Below are positions 43,878 through 52,134 of a stretch of DNA of 64,000 nucleotides, piece after piece (position 1 is the first letter of the stretch; the number at the start of each line of letters is the position of its first letter). Location: positions 124,001-188,000 of the forward strand of contig CAKPIG010000001.1 of assembly GCA_934162255.1 (NCBI GenBank). Reading direction: 5' to 3'. The notes under the pieces were generated by a model that worked only from the letters and a program-made list of their open reading frames with translations, made no database searches and had not been told where the DNA came from. A program made the translations under genes and the position numbers. This stretch comes from an uncultured Clostridia bacterium (GTDB lineage Bacteria; Bacillota; Clostridia; TANB77; CAG-508).

Positions 43878-44816
43878 ATGAAAAAAATATCAATAATAGT
43901 GCCAGTATATTATAATGAAGACAATTTATTACCTCTATATGCAGACTTAAAAGAGAAAGTATTGATGAAGTTAAATATAGATTATGAAATAATATTTGTT
44001 GATGATGGTTCAAAAGATAAATCCTACGATGTGATGTTAGAATTAGCTAAAATAGATGAAAATATAAAAACAATAAAACTATCAAGAAATTTTGGAGAGC
44101 ATTCTGCAATATTAGCAGGTTTATCACAATGTACAGGAGATTGTGCAGTAAGAAAGGCAGCAGATCTGCAAGAACCATCTGAAATGATTTTAGATATGAT
44201 AAAAAAATATGAAGAAGGAAATAAGGTTGTTTTGGCTGTTAGAACAGATAGAGAAGAACCAATAACCCAAAAAGCATTTTCAAACTTATATGCTTTTTTA
44301 ATGAGAAAATTAGCTCTTCATAATATGCCTAAAGGAGGATTTGATTCATTTTTAATAGATAGACAAGTCATAGACTTTTTAGTAAATATGCAAGAAAGTA
44401 ACACATCTTTAATGAGTCAAATACTATGGGCTGGGTTTGAAACAGCCACAATTCCATATATAAGAAAGAAAAGAGAGATAGGAAAATCAAGATGGACTTT
44501 ATCTAAAAAGATAAAATTAGTATATGATTCATTATTAAGTTTTTCATATTTTCCTATAAAAATTATAACAAATGTAGGATTTATTACATTTTTTATATCG
44601 ATAATTTTATTAATAATAACTATATACAAACGAATTGCAGGAATAATTGATGTAGAAGGTTATACTTCTTTAATAATGATAATGTTAATGGGATTTGGAA
44701 TAATAATGCTATCAATAGGGATATTAGGAGAATATTTATGGAGGACTTATGATGCAGCAAGAAATAGACCACCATATATTATAGAAAACGTAAACAGGAG
44801 AAAAAGCAATGAGTAA
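43878..44816 (+). CDS. Polyprenyl-phosphate glycosyltransferase (GT2; ArnC/GtrB-like)
   Basis: 312 residues from ATG 43878 with AAAAGGAG upstream; the frame extends 14 codons further without support. GT2 motifs: SIIVPVYYNEDNL, IIFVDDGSKDKS, ADLQEPSEM, and KREIGKSRWTLSKKIKL, the last diagnostic for the DPM/GtrB/ArnC group. Two C-terminal membrane helices at about 232-252 and 265-285. Transfers a sugar from a nucleotide to undecaprenyl phosphate on the cytoplasmic face. First gene of a five-gene operon and overlaps the next by eight bases. Confidence 0.9.
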   Translation: MKKISIIVPVYYNEDNLLPLYADLKEKVLMKLNIDYEIIFVDDGSKDKSYDVMLELAKIDENIKTIKLSRNFGEHSAILAGLSQCTGDCAVRKAADLQEPSEMILDMIKKYEEGNKVVLAVRTDREEPITQKAFSNLYAFLMRKLALHNMPKGGFDSFLIDRQVIDFLVNMQESNTSLMSQILWAGFETATIPYIRKKREIGKSRWTLSKKIKLVYDSLLSFSYFPIKIITNVGFITFFISIILLIITIYKRIAGIIDVEGYTSLIMIMLMGFGIIMLSIGILGEYLWRTYDAARNRPPYIIENVNRRKSNE

Positions 44817-46143
44817 AGTTTTAGAAATTTTAAAAAATCATAAAAAAAGTCTAATTATTTTATTTTTGATAATATTATTTGGATATTATTTGATATGGGT
44901 TGTAAAGCAACCATTTAATTCATGTCCCGATGAGGGAATGAAATGGGATATTTGTAAATACATTTATGAAAATAACAAAATACCACATGGAGATGATGAG
45001 GCTATACGAAATGATATGTGGGGAATTTCATATGCATTTCAACCTATTTTAACATATATGATTTGTGCAGTTTTTATGAAAATTATGTCAATATTTTCGA
45101 CAAATGAATTTAATTTGCTTATTGCAGCAAGATTGGTAAGTACAATAAGTATGGTCTTTGCAGTTTACTTTACAATAAAAATATCAGACAAATTATTTAA
45201 GAAACCATATAACTACCTATTGATTGCATTTGTGGCATTTCAGCCATTAATTTCATTTATAGCATCATATATAAATAATGACTCAACAGCATTCTTGATG
45301 ATAACAATAATAATTTATTTATGGATATTAGGACTTGAAAATAATTGGAAAACTAAAACTTGCATAGAATTAGGAATTGCAATAGGAATTTGCTCTTTAA
45401 CATATTATAATGCTTATGGATATATACTGTGTTCAGTAATAATTTGCGTAGCATCTGCAATATTAAATAAGATGAAAACAAAAGATATACTAAAAAAAGG
45501 AGCAATAGTTGCTTGCATAGCATTTTGCGTTGCAGGTTGGTGGTTTATAAGAAATGCTATAATATATAATGGAGATTTTTTAGGTATTAATGCACAAAAT
45601 GAATGTGGAAATAAATATGCATTAGAAGAATATAAACCAGATATTAGAAAGACACCTTTAAGAGAAGGAAAAACTGTAATTGATATGCTTATAAAAGATC
45701 AATGGATAAGTATTACAGTTAAAAGCTTTATAGGAGTATTTGGATACAATTCAATAGTAATGTCTCCGAAGATATATTATTGCTATTTAGCAATATGGAT
45801 AATTGGAATAATTGGATGTATAATAGGATTGAAAAAAATCTTCATATATAACAAAGAAGAAAAAAATAAATATTTATTGAGATATGTTTTCTTACTTGCC
45901 ATAATAATAACCTGTGGTATGAGTATATTTTACTCATACACAAGTGATTTTCAAGCACAAGGAAGATATATAGCAGGAATTATGATACCATTTACATATT
46001 TTATAATTTATGGAATAAAAACGATATTAGAAAAATTTATAAAATCTCAAAAAGTGATAGATATAATTTTTGTGCTAATAATAATATTATTAATTATAAT
46101 ATCATTTAAGGCTACATTCAATTATATGCCACTTGCTCATTAA
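44809..46143 (+). CDS. GT-C-like polytopic membrane protein (ArnT/DUF2142-like)
   Basis: 444 residues with roughly ten membrane helices. The first external loop carries an acidic PDEG motif (near residue 38), the usual catalytic site of GT-C enzymes using a lipid-phosphate sugar, and the late external loop has FQAQGRYIAGIM, a pattern of DUF2142 proteins. It would transfer the undecaprenyl-phosphate-linked sugar to an external acceptor, as ArnT does to lipid A. The acceptor here is unknown. Assignment is by architecture and context. Confidence 0.75.
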   Translation: MSKVLEILKNHKKSLIILFLIILFGYYLIWVVKQPFNSCPDEGMKWDICKYIYENNKIPHGDDEAIRNDMWGISYAFQPILTYMICAVFMKIMSIFSTNEFNLLIAARLVSTISMVFAVYFTIKISDKLFKKPYNYLLIAFVAFQPLISFIASYINNDSTAFLMITIIIYLWILGLENNWKTKTCIELGIAIGICSLTYYNAYGYILCSVIICVASAILNKMKTKDILKKGAIVACIAFCVAGWWFIRNAIIYNGDFLGINAQNECGNKYALEEYKPDIRKTPLREGKTVIDMLIKDQWISITVKSFIGVFGYNSIVMSPKIYYCYLAIWIIGIIGCIIGLKKIFIYNKEEKNKYLLRYVFLLAIIITCGMSIFYSYTSDFQAQGRYIAGIMIPFTYFIIYGIKTILEKFIKSQKVIDIIFVLIIILLIIISFKATFNYMPLAH

Positions 46144-46164
46144 TAAAAGAAAAGAGGAATAAAA

Positions 46165-48399
46165 ATGATAGGTTTTAATATACCAATTTATTTAGATGGA
46201 TCATTAAAATGTATAAAAGAAGTTATAAAAAACAGAAAAATTTGTGGAGATGGGGAATTTACAAAAAAATGTAGTAAATGGATGGAAGAAAAATTTAATG
46301 CTCATAAAGTGTTACTTACTACATCGTGTACAGATGCACTAGAAATGGCGGCAATTTTATTAAATTTACAACCAGAAGATGAAGTTATAATGCCATCATA
46401 TACATTTGTATCAACAGCAGATGCTTTTGTAATGGTAGGAGCAAAAATAGTATTTGTAGATATAAATCCTGAAACTATGAATATTGATGAAAATAAAATT
46501 GAAGAAGCGATAACATCAAAAACAAAAGCAATTGTGGTAGTACATTATGCAGGAACATCTCCAGACATGGATAAAATAATGAAAATTGCTAAAAAACATA
46601 ATTTAAAAGTTGTAGAAGATGCAGCTCAAGGATTCATGTCAAAATATAAGAATAAGTATCTTGGAACAATAGGAGATATAGGTTGTTATAGCTTTCATGA
46701 AACTAAAAATTATAGTATGGGTGAAGGCGGAGCTATTGTTATAAATGATCCAAATTTGATAGAAAGAGCTGAAATAATTAGAGAAAAAGGAACAAATAGA
46801 AATAAATTCTTTAGAGGAGAGATAGATAAATATACTTGGGTTGACTATGGTTCATCATATTTACCAAGTGAATTAAATTGTGCATATTTATATCCTCAAT
46901 TAGAGAGAGCAGAAGAAATTAATAATAAAAGAATAGAAGCTTGGAAATACTATCAAGATAATCTTGAAGAGTTAGAAGACAAAGGAATTATAAGATTAGA
47001 ACATGTACCAATATACAATAAACATAATGCACATATGTTTTTTATGAAAACAAAAAATCTAGAAGAAAGAACACAATTGATAAAATACTTAAAAGATAAA
47101 GGAATACAAGCGGTATTTCATTATATACCATTACATTCATCACCTGCAGGACAAAGATTTGGCAAATTCTATGGAGAAGATAAATATACAACTTCTGAAA
47201 GTGAAAAGCTTATAAGATTACCTATGTATTATGGATTAACACAACAAGAACAAAAAGAAATTATAAATGCAATAAAAGATTTTTATAAGAAAAAAATAGT
47301 AATAATAGGAGCAAATAATTTTCAATTACCACTAATAAAAAAAGCAGAAGAATTAGGATATCAAACACATGTATTTGCTTGGAAAGAAGGAGCTGTTGGA
47401 GCAAAATATGCAGACTTTTTTTATCCAATAAGTATAGTGGAAAGAGAAGAAATCCTAAAAAAATGTCAAGAAATAAAGCCTGATGGAGTAGTAACAATAG
47501 CATCAGATTTAGCAACAAAAACAGTAAATTATCTTGCAGAAAAATTAAACCTTGTAGGAAATAGTATGGAATGTACAGAAATTTCAACAAATAAATATGA
47601 GATGAGAAAAGCATTTGAAAAAAATAAAGTATCTGTTCCTAAATTTTTAGAAATAACAGATTCAGATGTGGATGTATCAAAAACATTTAATACACCAATA
47701 ATTGTAAAACCAACAGATAGGTCAGGAAGTAGAGCTATTACTAAAATTGAAAATTTGCAAGACATAAAAACAATAAAAGATGCAATAAATGAAGCAATTA
47801 GCACTTCATTTGAAAAAAAAGCAATAATAGAAGAATATATTGAAGGAAATGAGTATAGTGCAGAAGGAATATCATATAATGGTAAGCATACAATTTTAGC
47901 AATAACCCAGAAAGAAACAACGGGCTCACCACATTTTATAGAAACAGGACATGTAGAACCAGCAAACTTGGATAAAGATACTATAGCAAAAATAAAAAAA
48001 GAGGTAATTTTAGGTCTAAATAGTCTAAAAATAAAAAATGGTGCATCACATACTGAATTTAAAATTACGCCAGAAGGAAATGTTAGAATAATTGAAATAG
48101 GTGCAAGAATGGGAGGAGATTGTATAGGCTCTGATTTAGTACAAATTTCTACAGGATATGATTTTCTAAAAATGGTATTAGATGTATCACTTGGGAAAAA
48201 ACCAGACTTTACAAAAATTTCTAAACCCAAAAAAGCAATTATTAAATTTATATTTTCAGATGATGATGTAAAGGAATTGGAAAAAATAAAAAAAGAACAA
48301 CCAGAAAATATTTATTATATTAGTCCAATTGAAAAAATAAATTCGCATAAAATTATTGATAGTTCAACAAGGTATGGTTATTATATTTTAGCAATTTAG
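46165..48399 (+). CDS. Fusion: RffA/WecE-like sugar aminotransferase plus ATP-grasp ligase
   Basis: 744 residues in one frame. Residues 1 to about 372 form a DegT/DnrJ/EryC1-type PLP aminotransferase: TTSCTDALEMAAI, VEDAAQGF and SFHETKNYSMGEGGA, with the PLP Lys in ETKN as in RffA/WecE, which aminates C4 of dTDP-4-keto-6-deoxyglucose. From about 373 (KKKIVIIGANNFQLPLIKKA) an ATP-grasp enzyme follows: IIVKPTDRSGSRA, AIIEEYIEGNEYSAEG and RIIEIGARMGGDC. It could ligate a carboxylic acid, perhaps an amino acid, to the new amine. Junction short, without linker repeats. Confidence 0.88.
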   Translation: MIGFNIPIYLDGSLKCIKEVIKNRKICGDGEFTKKCSKWMEEKFNAHKVLLTTSCTDALEMAAILLNLQPEDEVIMPSYTFVSTADAFVMVGAKIVFVDINPETMNIDENKIEEAITSKTKAIVVVHYAGTSPDMDKIMKIAKKHNLKVVEDAAQGFMSKYKNKYLGTIGDIGCYSFHETKNYSMGEGGAIVINDPNLIERAEIIREKGTNRNKFFRGEIDKYTWVDYGSSYLPSELNCAYLYPQLERAEEINNKRIEAWKYYQDNLEELEDKGIIRLEHVPIYNKHNAHMFFMKTKNLEERTQLIKYLKDKGIQAVFHYIPLHSSPAGQRFGKFYGEDKYTTSESEKLIRLPMYYGLTQQEQKEIINAIKDFYKKKIVIIGANNFQLPLIKKAEELGYQTHVFAWKEGAVGAKYADFFYPISIVEREEILKKCQEIKPDGVVTIASDLATKTVNYLAEKLNLVGNSMECTEISTNKYEMRKAFEKNKVSVPKFLEITDSDVDVSKTFNTPIIVKPTDRSGSRAITKIENLQDIKTIKDAINEAISTSFEKKAIIEEYIEGNEYSAEGISYNGKHTILAITQKETTGSPHFIETGHVEPANLDKDTIAKIKKEVILGLNSLKIKNGASHTEFKITPEGNVRIIEIGARMGGDCIGSDLVQISTGYDFLKMVLDVSLGKKPDFTKISKPKKAIIKFIFSDDDVKELEKIKKEQPENIYYISPIEKINSHKIIDSSTRYGYYILAI

Positions 48400-48410
48400 A
48401 AAGGAAAAAG

Positions 48411-48773
48411 ATGGAACAAAAAATAAAAAATAAAGCAAAAATTAAAGAAATATTCATACTCCAAATAGTAATCGCTATATATACACTATCAACAGTATTT
48501 GCAAAATTTGCATCAGGGCAAGAATTTCTATCATTTAAATTTATATTATATTATGGTATAGAAATGTTAATTTTGGGTGTGTATGCTATCATTTGGCAAC
48601 AATTAATAAAAAAATTTGATATTTCAGTTGCATATGCTAATAAAGCGATGGGGCTATTATGGTCAATAGTATGGTCAGTATTAATTTTTAATGAAGGAAT
48701 AACAACAAAAAATATAATAGGAGTAGTAATTGTAATAATAGGTACAATTATAGTAAATAGTGAAGATGAATAA
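48411..48773 (+). CDS. Small multidrug-resistance-like flippase subunit (ArnF-like)
   Basis: 120 residues with four membrane helices (about 13-31, 44-61, 73-92 and 97-115). The segment AYANKAMGLLWSIVWSVLIFNE near residues 74-95, read in part, is typical of the EmrE/EamA half-transporters. Together with the next gene it looks like the ArnE/ArnF heterodimer, which flips undecaprenyl-phosphate-aminoarabinose. RBS GAAAGGAAAAAG. The N-terminal 12 residues are basic, so the N-terminus should be cytoplasmic. Confidence 0.8.
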   Translation: MEQKIKNKAKIKEIFILQIVIAIYTLSTVFAKFASGQEFLSFKFILYYGIEMLILGVYAIIWQQLIKKFDISVAYANKAMGLLWSIVWSVLIFNEGITTKNIIGVVIVIIGTIIVNSEDE

Positions 48774-49101
48774 ATACATATGTTTATTAATATTATCAGT
48801 TTTAGTAAGTTCAATTTCTCAAATATTATTAAAAAAGAGCGCTTCTAAAACTTATAGTTCGATTATTAAAGAATATCTTAATTGGTATGTTATAATAGGT
48901 TATATACTAATGGTAATTTCCACAGTATTAGTAGTATTAGGGTTAAAAGGTACGCAATATAAAAATGCACCAATCATTGAATCATTAGGGTATATTTTTG
49001 TTATGATATTAAGTAATAGAATTTTAAAAGAAAAAATAACAAAAAAGAAAATTATAGGAAATGTATTAATCTTATTCGGAATATTGATATATTACATATA
49101 A
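48766..49101 (+). CDS. Small multidrug-resistance-like flippase subunit (ArnE-like)
   Basis: 111 residues from ATG 48766, overlapping the previous gene by eight bases, so translation is probably coupled; a GTG two codons earlier is possible. Four membrane helices; SISQILLKKSASK near residue 17 is the conserved first-helix motif of EamA/SMR proteins, and a basic loop RILKEKITKKK precedes the last helix. Forms, by inference, a heterodimer with the previous product. Confidence 0.8.
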   Translation: MNKYICLLILSVLVSSISQILLKKSASKTYSSIIKEYLNWYVIIGYILMVISTVLVVLGLKGTQYKNAPIIESLGYIFVMILSNRILKEKITKKKIIGNVLILFGILIYYI

Positions 49102-49147
49102 ACTGCAAGATTAATTGTCACGCATAAACATTAAAAATCTAAGAATA

Positions 49148-49190
49148 AAAAGTTCCTTTTTGGTAACTAATATACCAAAGGAGCTTTTTA
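49148..49190 (+). promoter_or_regulatory. Hairpin with T run that encloses the ribosome site of the P-type ATPase gene
   Basis: Arms 49148-49165 and 49173-49188 pair over about 16 bp with a two-base bulge; the 3' arm contains AAAGGAG, the only ribosome site for the ATG at 49190, and ends in five T. It can act as terminator of the upstream operon and as a switch blocking translation of the ATPase. No trigger can be named. Confidence 0.6.
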
Positions 49191-51739
49191 TGTGGTATAA
49201 ATCAATAAAAGAAATCTATAAAATATTTAATACAGGCCCAGATGGAATAAATAATATAGAAGCGGAGAAAAGGCTTAAAGAAAAAGGAAAAAATATATTA
49301 CCTAAAGGTAAAAAAGTGACAATATTTCAAATATTTTTTCAACAATTTAAAAGTCCAATAATTCTAATATTATTAGTTGCATCTGTTTTTTCAATAATTA
49401 CAAAAAGTTATGCAGATGTAATGTTTATTATTGTGGTAATATTAATAAATTCAACAATTGCAACATATCAAGAATGGAAATCTCAAAAAAATAGTGACAA
49501 ATTAGAAAATATGATAAAAATAAAAGCAAAAATTGTAAGAAATGGTGAAACAAAATATATTGATTCTGAGAACATAGTAATAGGAGATATTATATTGTTG
49601 GAATCTGGAGACAAAGTACCAGCAGATTTAAGATTAATTGAAACCTATGAATTAGGAATAGATGAATCTATTATGACAGGTGAATCCATTCCTAAATCAA
49701 AAAATGAAGAAATATTAGAAGAAAATACAGGATTAGCAGATAGAATAAATATTGCATATGCAGGAACAATTGTTGTGAAGGGAAGAGGAAAAGGAATTGT
49801 AATTTCAACAGGACAAGATACTGAATTTGGAAAAGTTGCTAATAATGTAATTTCAAGTAAAGAAGAAAAGTCACCATTAGTAATAAGAATGGAAAAATTC
49901 TCAAAACAAATAAGTATATGGTTTGTTGTATTTGCAGGTATTATGGCAATTTTTTTAAGTTTAAAAGGATATGAAACTTCAGAGATATTTGGAAGTGTAA
50001 TTGCATTAACTGTTTCAGCAATACCTGAGGGACTTACAATTGCAATGACTATAATTCTTTCAATTTCAGCCAATAAAATGGCAAAACATAATGTGATTGT
50101 AAAAAGATTAAATGCTGTAGAAAGTTTGGGAAGTTGTACAAGAATTGCAACAGATAAAACAGGAACATTAACAGTAAATGAACAAACTGCAAAGAAAATA
50201 GTTCTTCCGAATGGAAAAATAGCATATATAACAGGAACAGGATACAATGATTTAGGTGATATAGAAACAAGTGAAGATTTAAAAAAGGAAAACTTAAGTC
50301 AATTTAAAGAAATTGCTAAATTAGGAATGATAAATAATGAATCAAGCTTAAAATTAAAAGAAAATAAATGGATATATCATGGAGATGCGATAGATATAGC
50401 ATTTTTAGCATTAGCATATAAAATGAATATTTCTTTAAGGCCAAAGATAGTCTCAGTAATTCCATATGAATCTAGGCAAAAATACTCGTCAGTATTATAT
50501 AAGGAAGATGAATATATAGCAACAGTAAAAGGTGGAGTAGAGAAAGTATTAGAATTTTGTGATACTATGGAAATAGAAGGGAAAAAAGAAAAGCTAGATT
50601 TTTATAAAATAATGGAGCAAGCAGATGAACTTTCAGATCAAGGATTTAGAGTAATAGCATTAGCAAAAGGAATTAAAGAAGTCTATACAGGAGAATACAA
50701 AGAAAAAGATATTCCTAAATTGACATACATGGGAATGGTAGCATTTGTAGATCCAATTAGAGAAGATGTTATAACTGCGATTGATAAATGTAAAAAAGCA
50801 GGAATAGGAATTACAATGATAACAGGTGATTATAAATTAACAGCTGATGCAATTGCTAGAAGATTAGGAATTACAAATGTGTATTCTAGAGTATCACCAA
50901 TGCAAAAACTTGAAATTGTTGAAAAATTCAAAAAAGATGGAGAATTTATAGCAGTCACAGGAGATGGAGTTAATGATACACCAGCTTTAAAAGCTGCCAA
51001 TATTGGTATTGCAATGGGAAGTGGAGCAGATATTGCTAAAGAAACAGGAAATATGATAATTACAGATGATAATTTTGCAAGTATAGTAAAAGGGGTAGAA
51101 GAAGGAAGACATGCATATAATAATATAAGAAAAATTATATATTTACTATTATCAACAGGTTTTTCTGAAATAATATTATTTGTTTTATCAATAATATTTA
51201 ATTTGCCAATTCCATTAGTAGCAATACAATTGTTATGGTTGAATCTTATTAGCAATGGAATTCAAGGTGATGCACTTGCATTTGAAAAAGATGCAGAAGA
51301 TGTAATGAATAATAAAGTAAAAAGCAGAAACGAAAAAATATTTAATAAATTATTAATAAGTGAAATTTTAGTGTCAGCATTGACGATGTCAATAATTGAA
51401 TTTATACTTTATATTGTATTAATAAAAACTACAAATTATTCAATAGGGCATATAAGAAGCATATTATTAACATTAATGGTATTTATAGAAAATGTTCATA
51501 TTTTAAATTGTAGAAGTGAAAAAATTTCTATTTTCAAAATGCCAAAAGAAACTAATAAATTTTTGATATTTTCAATAATAGCAACATCAATAATACAAAT
51601 AATAATAGTAAAAACCGCTTCTATTGCAAAATTTTTTAAGTTAGAAACAATTAGTAGTGATATAATTGTAAAACTATTAATATTAGCACTTCCTATAATG
51701 TTTGTGATGGAAATATTCAAAAAAGCTAGAAAAAAATAA
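49190..51739 (+). CDS. P2-type cation-transporting ATPase (Ca2+-ATPase-like)
   Basis: 849 residues from ATG 49190, where the ribosome site is; the frame is open 25 codons earlier. Cation-ATPase N-terminal domain, actuator TGES, helix 4 PEGLT (PEGLP in most Ca2+ pumps), phosphorylation Asp322 in DKTGTLT, nucleotide domain with VKGG, hinge TGDGVNDTPALK, and six C-terminal helices. It resembles PMCA/SERCA-type pumps; Ca2+ is the likely ion, Na+ possible. Stands alone between two hairpins. Confidence 0.92.
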   Translation: MWYKSIKEIYKIFNTGPDGINNIEAEKRLKEKGKNILPKGKKVTIFQIFFQQFKSPIILILLVASVFSIITKSYADVMFIIVVILINSTIATYQEWKSQKNSDKLENMIKIKAKIVRNGETKYIDSENIVIGDIILLESGDKVPADLRLIETYELGIDESIMTGESIPKSKNEEILEENTGLADRINIAYAGTIVVKGRGKGIVISTGQDTEFGKVANNVISSKEEKSPLVIRMEKFSKQISIWFVVFAGIMAIFLSLKGYETSEIFGSVIALTVSAIPEGLTIAMTIILSISANKMAKHNVIVKRLNAVESLGSCTRIATDKTGTLTVNEQTAKKIVLPNGKIAYITGTGYNDLGDIETSEDLKKENLSQFKEIAKLGMINNESSLKLKENKWIYHGDAIDIAFLALAYKMNISLRPKIVSVIPYESRQKYSSVLYKEDEYIATVKGGVEKVLEFCDTMEIEGKKEKLDFYKIMEQADELSDQGFRVIALAKGIKEVYTGEYKEKDIPKLTYMGMVAFVDPIREDVITAIDKCKKAGIGITMITGDYKLTADAIARRLGITNVYSRVSPMQKLEIVEKFKKDGEFIAVTGDGVNDTPALKAANIGIAMGSGADIAKETGNMIITDDNFASIVKGVEEGRHAYNNIRKIIYLLLSTGFSEIILFVLSIIFNLPIPLVAIQLLWLNLISNGIQGDALAFEKDAEDVMNNKVKSRNEKIFNKLLISEILVSALTMSIIEFILYIVLIKTTNYSIGHIRSILLTLMVFIENVHILNCRSEKISIFKMPKETNKFLIFSIIATSIIQIIIVKTASIAKFFKLETISSDIIVKLLILALPIMFVMEIFKKARKK

Positions 51740-51752
51740 TTCTAGCTTTTAT
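51721..51752 (+). terminator. Rho-independent terminator of the P-type ATPase gene
   Basis: AAAAGCTAGAA/TTCTAGCTTTT arms (51721-51731 with 51740-51750), overlapping the stop codon. Confidence 0.88.
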
Positions 51753-51799
51753 TATTTAAATAGATTAACAACAGTTTTTATAACTAATTCAATCATAAT

Positions 51800-51828
51800 T
51801 TGTCCACTACCTTCATAGTAATTATTAT
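51800..51828 (+). promoter_or_regulatory. Possible promoter of feoAB
   Basis: TTGTCC and TATTAT with a 17 bp spacer. No clear Fur box (inverted GATAAT-type repeats) is visible in the 120-base gap. Confidence 0.45.
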
Positions 51829-51870
51829 AATATTAGAACAGTATGAAGTCAATTAAAAGGAGAGATATAA

Positions 51871-52134
51871 GTGAAATATTTGTCTGAATTAAAACAAAAT
51901 CAAAGTGCTTTAATCAAGAGAATAAATATTGAAAATCAAACACTTAAGAAACATTTATTAGATATGGGATTAATTACTGGAACTAAAGTAAAAATGAAGA
52001 AATCAGCTCCAACAGGAGATCCGATCAATATAGAAATCAGAGGATATGAATTAACCCTTGGAATGGCAATATTAAGGAAAATAGAAATAGAGGTGATTAA
52101 AAATGAAGATAGCATTAATAGGAAATCAAAATAG
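51871..52134 (+). CDS. feoA: Ferrous iron transport protein A
   Basis: 87 residues starting at GTG 51871, behind AAAAGGAGAG. SH3-like FeoA fold: LKKHLLDMGLITGTKVKMKKSAPTGDP in parts, then IEIRGYELTLG. Small cytosolic partner of the FeoB iron transporter. Overlaps feoB by 32 bases, implying coupled translation. Confidence 0.93.
   Translation: MKYLSELKQNQSALIKRINIENQTLKKHLLDMGLITGTKVKMKKSAPTGDPINIEIRGYELTLGMAILRKIEIEVIKNEDSINRKSK

Noticed and set aside
47529..48230. 233-codon minus-strand frame inside the fusion gene
   Set aside because: The plus-strand protein has unmistakable ATP-grasp motifs over the same bases; the antisense translation is low-complexity and has no start signal.
46165..48399. 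Fusion as an artefact of a lost stop codon
   Set aside because: Both halves keep a continuous frame with a short natural junction and no ribosome site or start codon context at the boundary.
49645..50247. 200-codon minus-strand frame inside the P-type ATPase
   Set aside because: Antisense to catalytic motifs DKTGT and PEGLT; no ribosome site.
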